60,024 nucleotides of DNA from Kiritimatiellia bacterium (lineage in GTDB: Bacteria; Verrucomicrobiota; Kiritimatiellia; RZYC01), in the NCBI GenBank assembly GCA_028708815.1, contig JAQVYB010000005.1, positions 1 to 60,024 of the forward strand, in the 5' to 3' direction. The translations under genes and the position numbers were made by a program. Below, in pieces: positions 53,589 through 60,024 of the stretch. The notes beneath the pieces were generated by a model. It had not been told where the DNA came from. It was given only the letters and a program-made list of their open reading frames with translations, and made no database searches. Position 1 is the stretch's first letter. Every line of letters begins with the position of its first letter.

Positions 53589-54629
53589 ATGATGAGCAAA
53601 CATGGAGGTTCCCATCCGCACGGCGGATGGGCCGCGACAGGATGCGTGGTTCTTTTGGCAGGCATGCTTATGGGACTGTCCTGCTCGCGCAACGACAAGC
53701 ACTTCAGCGATGTACGCATTGCCTTCTTCCCGGGCGGAGGCCCTGACCAGTCCTTTGCGGCCATTGTATACCAAGGCGCCAAGTCCGCCGCCGAGGATCT
53801 GGGTTGCCACATGGATTACTATTGGTCGTACTGGGATGAAGATACCATCGTGTCTCAATTCAGGGAGGCGATCTATTCCGAGCCGGATGCCATCTGTATT
53901 GTCGGGCACCCCGGCGAGGAACGAATGCGCCCGCTGGTGGAAGAGGCCTTTCGAAAAAATATTCTCGTGACCTTTCTTAACGCGGATCTTCCGGACATAA
54001 AAAACGACTTCATGGTTCACGGCTGCGGTTATGTCGGCCAGGACACCTATCAATCCGGATACACCCTGAGCAGCGCTCTTGCGCGAAAATATACCCCTGA
54101 ACAATTGCGGGAAGTGCACGTGCTGACGTGGGATTATCAAACCAACGCGCCCCTGTCCCATCGTGCCCGACGCAGCCTGGGCCTGCTCGACGCATTGAAA
54201 GAGCATCACATCCCCTATCATCACTCCGAAATACCCCTTGAAATGCGCGGGTCCTGCTCTTCCGATGAGCTGGCGGTGGTTTTACGCCCACTGCTGAAAA
54301 GCCATCCCGATACGGGGGTGGTCATCGCCGACAGCGGCGACGTCACCGCCGCGCTCGCCGATGCGCTGAACACCGCCGGATTCAAACCGGGGAATATCAT
54401 TGGGGCGGGATTTGATCTCTCTGTGGAGGCCGTGAAAGGATTGAATACCGGTTATTTGGGATTGATTCATGATCAGCAACCGTTCTTACAGGGCTATCTG
54501 CCCGTTTTGCAGGCCTGCCTTACCGTGAAATACGGATTTGCCGGGCTGAACATCGATACCGGATCAGGCCTGATTGACAGCGGAAACCTGGGCCTGATCG
54601 AAGAACTGGTGCGCCGCCAAATCCGCTAA
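53589..54629 (+). CDS. Periplasmic sugar-binding-protein-like lipoprotein
   Basis: The 346-aa protein has a signal peptide and lipobox LMGLSC, then a type I periplasmic-binding fold (Peripla_BP_4 style): RIAFFPGGGPDQSFAAIVYQGAKSAA, AICIVGHPGE, NILVTFLNADLP, VVIADSGDVTAALADALNTAG, GAGFDLS and a LIHDQQPFLQGYLPV hinge-end motif. Such proteins bind sugars or autoinducers. No ABC permease or ATPase is near; the next gene, 14 bases on, is a hybrid histidine kinase. A LuxP/LuxQ-like sensing role is therefore inferred. Start ATG 53589 follows GGAGGAG at 8 nt. Confidence 0.85.
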   Translation: MMSKHGGSHPHGGWAATGCVVLLAGMLMGLSCSRNDKHFSDVRIAFFPGGGPDQSFAAIVYQGAKSAAEDLGCHMDYYWSYWDEDTIVSQFREAIYSEPDAICIVGHPGEERMRPLVEEAFRKNILVTFLNADLPDIKNDFMVHGCGYVGQDTYQSGYTLSSALARKYTPEQLREVHVLTWDYQTNAPLSHRARRSLGLLDALKEHHIPYHHSEIPLEMRGSCSSDELAVVLRPLLKSHPDTGVVIADSGDVTAALADALNTAGFKPGNIIGAGFDLSVEAVKGLNTGYLGLIHDQQPFLQGYLPVLQACLTVKYGFAGLNIDTGSGLIDSGNLGLIEELVRRQIR

Positions 54630-54643
54630 TCGGTATCTATTTC

Positions 54644-57106
54644 ATGAAACTCAGTATCAAAATATTCCTCCTCCTCTTTGCGGGAATACTGATCCTCAGC
54701 GCGTTTTTCATTTTCATCTCGGTGACCTTTCTGGCGCAACTCCAAGAGAAGAATCTCGATCTTTTTCAATCCGAACTGCTGGGAGCCGCCGCAGAACAGA
54801 TGCGCTACGCCTCGGACCTGTTTTTCAATCAGATGGACCAGGAAATGCTCCGCGAAACGGATTCCTCCGTGCTTTCCGTCGTTGAACGACTCTATCCAAG
54901 AGACGGGTTCGTTCTGGTGGTGGACAAGAACAGGCACCCGACGGATGGAGACCCTTCTCTGTTGACCTCGAAGGAGCTGTATGCCGCACTCCACAATGCG
55001 CAACTCAACCGCATCTACCGCTTCACTAAAAACAATTTTGCGGAATGTCAAAGCGACGAAACGCATCAATCTCAGCCGGTCATCATCAACTACAAAGCGT
55101 ATGGTCGGCAGGGCGAATGGTACCTGATTGGGTACGGGCGCGTTTTTCGCACACTGACCGATCGACTGAATTATATTCGGGAAAGAAACGCCCGCTCGTT
55201 GAACCGCTTCATTCAAACCTCGATCGGTATTGTGTTGGCCGGATTCTCCTTCCTCATGCTTTTTCATATGATGATCACACGCCGCCTGATCCTCTCGCCA
55301 CTACGAAAACTCGGGCACATCTTCGGCGACATCGCCAATGGGGCATTTGACCGCCGTATTTCCGTGGAACGCACCGATGAAATCGGCGCGCTGGAAACCT
55401 CCTTCAACGAAATGGCAGAGCAGCTCCAGCAGGAAATGAACACGCGCCGAATTGCTGAAAACAACCTGAATCGGCTCAAAGACAACCTGGAAGAGGAAGT
55501 GGTCCGAAAAACAAGCGCCCTGCGCGAAGCCAAAGCCGCCGCCGAAGCCGCCGCCGAGGCCAAAGGACGCTTTCTGGCCAATATGAGCCACGAGCTGCGT
55601 ACCCCCCTGAACGCCATCGTTGGATTCAACAGCCTACTCAACAAAACAACGCTCGACAGCGAACAACGCCAGTTTATCGGGGCCATCGACCAAAGCAGTC
55701 AGGTCCTCCTGGACCTGATTCACAACATCCTGGATCACGCTAAAATCGAGGCGGGAAAAATTGAACTCGAACAGATTGCGTTTAACCTGGAAGAGATACT
55801 GGAAGGGATTGTGGAAATTATGGGGGCCATGGCCCAGGGAAAAGGCGTGGATTTGCTTTTCTACTACCCACCCGGCATGAAAAAAACCTTTCTGGGCGAC
55901 CCCACACGCATACGCCAAATCCTGATCAACCTCATCAGCAACGCGATCAAATTCACGCACGAAGGCACGGTGCTGATCCACGTCCGGCACCTCCAGCCCT
56001 CCGCAACAAGTCCTGACACCGTACAGTTTAAAATCAAGGACTCCGGCATCGGCATCCCTCAGGAAAAACAGACCGGTATTTTTCATTCCTTTGTTCAGGC
56101 CGATGATTCCACCACGCGAAAATACGGAGGGACCGGACTCGGGCTTTCCATTGTGCACGCACTGGTTGAGACCATGGGTGGCGACATTACGCTTCGCTCC
56201 AAAATCGGAAAAGGCTCGCTCTTCACCGTTCGCCTTCCGCTTCAACCGGCGAACGAGCCAGCCCCGCCGCCCCTTCCCGTGCAATGGAAAATTCGTTCGG
56301 TCTGTATCGTTGACCCAAGCCCCAAACTGCTTCGCGTGATGAGAGATATGCTAAAGGGATACAGACTGGAAATTCTGCCCCAAGGCACACGAAGACTGAC
56401 CTCCTGCCGCCTGGCAGAAGACGCGCTCCTCCACCCGCCGCCAAACCATCCGCCCGGCATCGTCCTGATCAACAACGCCATGCCGGATGGTTCAGGCGTG
56501 AAACTCCTGGCCAAGCTCCGAGCGGAACCAGCCTACGCCAAAACCATCTTTATCGCGCTGGGCTCCTCCATAAATGTGCGCCGGGAAGAGGAACGCTACA
56601 GAGCGCAGTTCGATGGCTACCTCTCCAAGCCCCTGACGGGATTCAAACTGCGGAAAATTCTGATACGAAACGCTTCGGCAGAATCTCACGTCGTGGATAT
56701 AACAGAACCGGATATAAAACAGGCCGTCTCGCAATCCGGCAGAAAAATCCTGGTGGCTGAAGATGACTCCACCAGTCGAATAATGATGCAGGCCATGCTG
56801 AGAAAACGAGGCTGTGAAGTCACCCTGGTTGAGTCGGGGAAAGAGGCCGTCGAGGCCATGAAAGCCCACTCCTTCGACTTGGTGTTCATGGATATTATGA
56901 TGCCGGAAATGGGGGGGCTGGAAGCCGCATCGCGCATACGCAAACAACTGAACGTGACCACGCCGATCATCGCCCTGACCGCCGCCACACTGACCGCCGA
57001 GCAAATCAACGAATCCGGCATCAACGGCTGCATCTTCAAGCCCGTGAAAGACCGGCAGATTAAAACAGCTCTGCATAAATGGACCGAAAAAAGCGTTCTT
57101 CATTAG
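54644..57106 (+). CDS. Hybrid sensor histidine kinase with two receiver domains
   Basis: The 820-aa membrane kinase has a first membrane helix (about 7-31), a periplasmic sensor region (about 32-188), a second helix (189-211), HAMP (about 212-265), a coiled coil (270-308) and HisKA with FLANMSHELRTPLNAIVGF (phospho-acceptor H316). HATPase_c follows (NLISNAIKFTHEG, GTGLGLSIV, GDITLRSKIGKGS). Receiver 1 (about 555-675) is degenerate: the phospho-aspartate position reads INNAMP instead of MDxxMP. Receiver 2 (about 695-815) is intact (LVAEDDSTSR, FMDIMMPEMGG, ALTAAT, FKPV). Paired with the binding lipoprotein upstream. No output regulator or HPt gene is seen. Confidence 0.93.
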   Translation: MKLSIKIFLLLFAGILILSAFFIFISVTFLAQLQEKNLDLFQSELLGAAAEQMRYASDLFFNQMDQEMLRETDSSVLSVVERLYPRDGFVLVVDKNRHPTDGDPSLLTSKELYAALHNAQLNRIYRFTKNNFAECQSDETHQSQPVIINYKAYGRQGEWYLIGYGRVFRTLTDRLNYIRERNARSLNRFIQTSIGIVLAGFSFLMLFHMMITRRLILSPLRKLGHIFGDIANGAFDRRISVERTDEIGALETSFNEMAEQLQQEMNTRRIAENNLNRLKDNLEEEVVRKTSALREAKAAAEAAAEAKGRFLANMSHELRTPLNAIVGFNSLLNKTTLDSEQRQFIGAIDQSSQVLLDLIHNILDHAKIEAGKIELEQIAFNLEEILEGIVEIMGAMAQGKGVDLLFYYPPGMKKTFLGDPTRIRQILINLISNAIKFTHEGTVLIHVRHLQPSATSPDTVQFKIKDSGIGIPQEKQTGIFHSFVQADDSTTRKYGGTGLGLSIVHALVETMGGDITLRSKIGKGSLFTVRLPLQPANEPAPPPLPVQWKIRSVCIVDPSPKLLRVMRDMLKGYRLEILPQGTRRLTSCRLAEDALLHPPPNHPPGIVLINNAMPDGSGVKLLAKLRAEPAYAKTIFIALGSSINVRREEERYRAQFDGYLSKPLTGFKLRKILIRNASAESHVVDITEPDIKQAVSQSGRKILVAEDDSTSRIMMQAMLRKRGCEVTLVESGKEAVEAMKAHSFDLVFMDIMMPEMGGLEAASRIRKQLNVTTPIIALTAATLTAEQINESGINGCIFKPVKDRQIKTALHKWTEKSVLH

Positions 57107-57133
57107 AACCCCCACACGAAAAGAGGTCGCCCG

Positions 57134-58096
57134 ATGAACTCCAACGATAGAGTACGCCTGGGAATCAGCAGCTGCCTACTCGGCCAACCCGTGCGTTACG
57201 ACGGACAACACAAGCTCGACCTCTGGCTGCGCGACCGACTGGGGACCTTTGCCGACTATGTGCCCGTCTGCCCGGAAGTGGAATCGGGCTTCGGCACCCC
57301 GCGCGAGGCGATGCGCCTGGTGGGCGAACCAGAGGCCCCGCGACTCTATACCGTGCGCACCAAACAAGACGTCACCGAAACCATGCAGCATTGGATTCGT
57401 GGACGTCTGCGTGAACTCGAAAAAGAGCGACTGGATGGCTATATCTTCAAAAGCAAATCCCCCAGCAGCGGCATGGAACGGATCAAGCTCTATCCCTCTC
57501 CCGAAGGCGGGGTGCCCTCCAAAAAAGGCGTCGGCCTTTTTGCCCGGGCCTTTATGGACCTCTTTCCGCTCCTGCCCGTCGAAGACGAAGGCCGCCTGCA
57601 TGACGATGCACTCCGCGAAAATTTCATCGAGCGCGTGTTTGTGATGCACCGCTGGAACGTGATGACCTCCACGCGCATCCGGCTCGCGGATTTTCAAACG
57701 TTTCACGCCACGCACAAGCTGCTGATGATGGCACACGCCCCGCAGGTTTACCGGGATCTCGGGCCGCTGGCGGCCCAGGCCACACGAACCAACCTGAAGA
57801 AAACCATGGAGCAATACATCCAAACGTGCATGCTGGGCCTGAAGCACCACGCCACACCCGCCCGGCACGTCAACGTGCTCCAGCACATTCTCGGATACTT
57901 CAAAAAGGAACTCTCCGCCGATGAAAAAAAGGAATGCGCGGAACTGATGGCCTCCTACCGCGACGGACTGCTTCCCCTTATCGTGCCCATGACCCTGATC
58001 AATCACTACATCCGAAAATTCGGCAACGAATACCTCGCCAACCAGATCTACCTCCACCCCCATCCCGCCGAACTCTCCCTCCGAAACCACACTTGA
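57134..58096 (+). CDS. DUF523 and DUF1722 domain protein
   Basis: The 320-aa protein has N-terminal DUF523 (about 8-155; GISSCLLGQPVRYDG, VCPEVESGFGTPREAMRL, DGYIFKSKSPSSG) and C-terminal DUF1722 (about 195-315; FQTFHATHKLLMMAHAP...LG, LQHILGYFKKELSADEK). The same pair occurs in E. coli YbgA-like and many other bacterial proteins. The cysteines in SSCLLG and VCPE are conserved in DUF523 (thiouridine-desulfidase-like fold). It is separate from the sensor pair upstream, with its own AAGAGG site. Confidence 0.9.
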   Translation: MNSNDRVRLGISSCLLGQPVRYDGQHKLDLWLRDRLGTFADYVPVCPEVESGFGTPREAMRLVGEPEAPRLYTVRTKQDVTETMQHWIRGRLRELEKERLDGYIFKSKSPSSGMERIKLYPSPEGGVPSKKGVGLFARAFMDLFPLLPVEDEGRLHDDALRENFIERVFVMHRWNVMTSTRIRLADFQTFHATHKLLMMAHAPQVYRDLGPLAAQATRTNLKKTMEQYIQTCMLGLKHHATPARHVNVLQHILGYFKKELSADEKKECAELMASYRDGLLPLIVPMTLINHYIRKFGNEYLANQIYLHPHPAELSLRNHT

Positions 58097-58187
58097 CCCA
58101 TACGCTTCCGGGCACCCCCTGCCGGCACACGAAAAGAATGAAAGACAAATTAACAGAAGACCCGTAGAACCGTATATTGAACGCCCT

Positions 58188-60024
58188 ATGATTACGTCTC
58201 TTCTGCGCGGGATAATCTGCGCGACTTTTGTATTCTGGGCGGGGCTCAACGCTCGGGCCGACGGCTTCGCCTTTTCGCGTCTGGCCGTGGAAGAACAGAG
58301 CGCGGAGTACAGCGTGAGTATCGGGCTGAACGGCGCCTCGGGCACTACGTTTCGCATCCTACTCTCCGGCTCGGCGCAGGAAGGCACGGATTTCCGCCTC
58401 TCCACCAATGCCGTGACCTTTGGCGAAGAGGAAGCGGCAGACCTTGAACTGACCATTCTGCCGGAGGGAGTGATCGAGGGACCGGAAAGCATTCTTTTGA
58501 CGCTGACCAACGCGGCCGGCGAAGCACCGGAAAGCCCCCTGCTGGCCATCACCCTACGCGATGCCGACAGCTTCTCCATCGCCGCCGCAAACCTCAGCTC
58601 GCAAACCAGTGCCTCCGAAACCTGTTACCGCCCCGCCGCAGGACGCCTCTTCGAGGGCGTCGCCCCGGATGTGGTCGCCATTCAGGAATTCAACGTCACC
58701 AATAATGGCGACTATTCGAGCCGACGCGACTTTGTGGACCAGCACTTCGGCACGAATTTTTATTACTATGCGGAAACAAACCGCCTGTATCCCAACGGAG
58801 TCATCAGCCGCTGGCCGATTCTCGAGGCGGGCACCTGGAACGACGTGGAACTATACGACCGGGAATTCGTCTGGGCAACCATTGACCTTCCCGGTGAACG
58901 CAGGCTGAATGTGGTGAGCGTGCATATCAAGGCCGGCAGCACAGAAGACGACATCACGCGCAGAATCCACGAAGCACGCCAACTCACCAATTACATTGCC
59001 ACCACCTTTTCCTCCACCAACTTCACGGCACTCTGTGGCGACTTCAACCTCGTGGACCGCTCCGAAACGACTCTGGCTGTTCTGACGAACCACTTCCCGT
59101 ATACCCGCACACCGAAAGATCAGTATGGCTATAAAAACACCAGCCGAAACCGGGAAACACCCTTCGATTGGGTGATGCCGAATCCCTTGCTCGATGCGCA
59201 CTCAACCACCACCCATGTGGACGGAACGGCCTTCCCGGACGGGGCCATCTTTGACAGCCGCATGTGGACCACACCCCCTCACCCCATACTCACCAACGAC
59301 TCGCTCGAAACCGGCATCCAGCACATGCTGGTACTGCGCGCCTTTGCCTTCACGCAAACTTCGTCGCCTCCCGACACGGCCTCCATCGCGCAATATACCT
59401 TTAATGGAACGAGCGGAGGTACGAATTCCGCCTCGCAAACCGACCCCGGCGTGACCGCCTCCGCTTTCACCACGGACGATGGTACCTTTTCCTACCTCAC
59501 CGGAGAAACCAGCGACTATGCCATACGCGATACCGGCTGGACCGCCGATCTCTACAGCCATTACTTCACCTTCACCATCTCCATCACCGCCGGATACCAG
59601 GCCAACCTCTCCGCGCTGTCCTTCAGCGCCCTGCGCGGCGGCACCGGCCCGACCCGCTGGGCCGTGCGTTCGAGCCTCGATGACTTTTCCAACGACCTGG
59701 CCGAAGGCGAACGCCCGCTCGAAGACGCCTGGGCGGATTCCTACATCTCCCTCGGACTCGATCTCTATTCGGGCGAAATCACCTTCCGCGTGTATGCCTG
59801 TGATGCGGCCACCTCGACCGGCAACTGGCGCATCGACAACGTCTCCCTGCTGGGCAGCCTGGAAACCGTCAAGCTCTTCAGCTTCTCCGCCACCGCCCTC
59901 ACCAACAGCGTCCTCCTGCGGTGGACCCTGCCCTCCGAATGCGGTCTCCCCAACGACCTCGTGCGCATCGTATACAATACCACGCACTATCCCACCAACG
60001 GCCCCGACGGCACAATCATTGAGC
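58188..60024 (+). CDS. Secreted endonuclease/exonuclease/phosphatase-fold protein, cut by right edge
   Basis: From ATG 58188 the frame stays open to the right edge (612 codons). A signal peptide ends GLNARA. Residues about 28-125 resemble a Calx-beta-like sandwich (EGTDFRLSTNAVTFGEEEAADLELTI). Residues about 140-390 look like an EEP nuclease/phosphatase: VVAIQEFN (metal-binding glutamate), VVSVHIKAG, ALCGDFNLVDRS (catalytic DxN) and a later TPFDWVM. The catalytic part lacks a clear SDH; HPILTND near 365 takes that position. Residues 400-590 form a jelly-roll-like beta domain, with a fibronectin-like segment starting near 595. Probably an extracellular nuclease or lipid phosphatase. Confidence 0.82.
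   Translation, partial: MITSLLRGIICATFVFWAGLNARADGFAFSRLAVEEQSAEYSVSIGLNGASGTTFRILLSGSAQEGTDFRLSTNAVTFGEEEAADLELTILPEGVIEGPESILLTLTNAAGEAPESPLLAITLRDADSFSIAAANLSSQTSASETCYRPAAGRLFEGVAPDVVAIQEFNVTNNGDYSSRRDFVDQHFGTNFYYYAETNRLYPNGVISRWPILEAGTWNDVELYDREFVWATIDLPGERRLNVVSVHIKAGSTEDDITRRIHEARQLTNYIATTFSSTNFTALCGDFNLVDRSETTLAVLTNHFPYTRTPKDQYGYKNTSRNRETPFDWVMPNPLLDAHSTTTHVDGTAFPDGAIFDSRMWTTPPHPILTNDSLETGIQHMLVLRAFAFTQTSSPPDTASIAQYTFNGTSGGTNSASQTDPGVTASAFTTDDGTFSYLTGETSDYAIRDTGWTADLYSHYFTFTISITAGYQANLSALSFSALRGGTGPTRWAVRSSLDDFSNDLAEGERPLEDAWADSYISLGLDLYSGEITFRVYACDAATSTGNWRIDNVSLLGSLETVKLFSFSATALTNSVLLRWTLPSECGLPNDLVRIVYNTTHYPTNGPDGTIIE

Noticed and set aside
52806-54224. Minus-strand frame of 472 codons opposite the GT-C and binding-protein genes
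   Set aside because: It spans parts of two well-supported plus-strand genes and their gap and has no domain.
57176-58579. Minus-strand frame of 467 codons opposite the DUF523/DUF1722 gene
   Set aside because: Shadow of a conserved gene; no family motifs.

Overview
The window reads as a chromosomal segment of a Gram-negative, anaerobe-like bacterium of the Verrucomicrobiota/Kiritimatiellota type. This is inferred from very large secreted beta-helix proteins, GH57 and CBM25-like secreted enzymes, FG-GAP repeat proteins, an outer-membrane lipid (Mla/MCE) transporter, lipoproteins and O-antigen/exopolysaccharide machinery. No rRNA, tRNA or CRISPR array was seen. The taxonomic guess comes from gene style only.

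Region 1 (1-20,555, all minus strand) is a surface-polysaccharide locus. In transcription order it holds a GbsR/MarR-like regulator, GDP-L-fucose synthase, a DUF4143-type ATPase, a phosphonate branch (a cytidylyltransferase-PEP mutase fusion, phosphonopyruvate decarboxylase and an iron-type alcohol dehydrogenase), a Wzy-like polymerase, a CDP-glycerol-glycerophosphotransferase-like enzyme and a GT4. Next come a decayed IS1182-type element, a methyltransferase, another GT4, a Wzx flippase, a GT-B enzyme, a GT2, a sugar epimerase and a protein with two WecG/TagA domains in tandem that runs off the left edge. Together the genes predict a lipid-linked, flippase/polymerase-made glycan that carries 2-hydroxyethylphosphonate, activated as a CMP ester and transferred by the TagB/F-like enzyme. 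The glycosyltransferase block is clearly AT-richer than the phosphonate genes next to it.

Region 2 (20,621-30,556, minus) encodes a 1,777-aa triple beta-helix exported protein and a secreted GH57-like enzyme with two CBM25-like modules. Both end in the same kind of calcium-binding linker plus C-terminal domain.

Region 3 (30,836-38,643, minus) is a tightly overlapped operon: an MCE/Mla lipid transporter (permease with STAS domain, ATPase, MCE protein, auxiliary lipoprotein), a MobA-like nucleotidyltransferase and a mevalonate-kinase-like GHMP kinase. It is preceded by an acyl-ligase/ACP/acyltransferase fusion. Upstream of the fusion lie a 31-bp-phased palindrome array and about 1 kb of GC-rich, hairpin-rich DNA without a convincing gene. 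UDP-glucuronate decarboxylase and an FHA protein follow, also on minus.

Region 4 (41,386-44,056, plus) holds parB, an M28/glutaminyl-cyclase-like lipoprotein and a methyltransferase. Region 5 (44,171-51,501, minus) holds two exported proteins sharing a six-repeat FG-GAP-like C-terminus. Region 6 (51,681-60,024, plus) holds a GT-C membrane glycosyltransferase-like protein, a periplasmic sugar-binding-like lipoprotein next to a hybrid histidine kinase (a likely LuxP/LuxQ-style sensor pair), a DUF523/DUF1722 protein and the start of a secreted endonuclease/exonuclease/phosphatase-fold protein cut by the right edge.

The strongest leads are the predicted hydroxyethylphosphonate-decorated polysaccharide system, the tandem WecG protein, and a dispersed 17-bp palindrome repeated at exactly 31-bp spacing just upstream of unrelated minus-strand genes.
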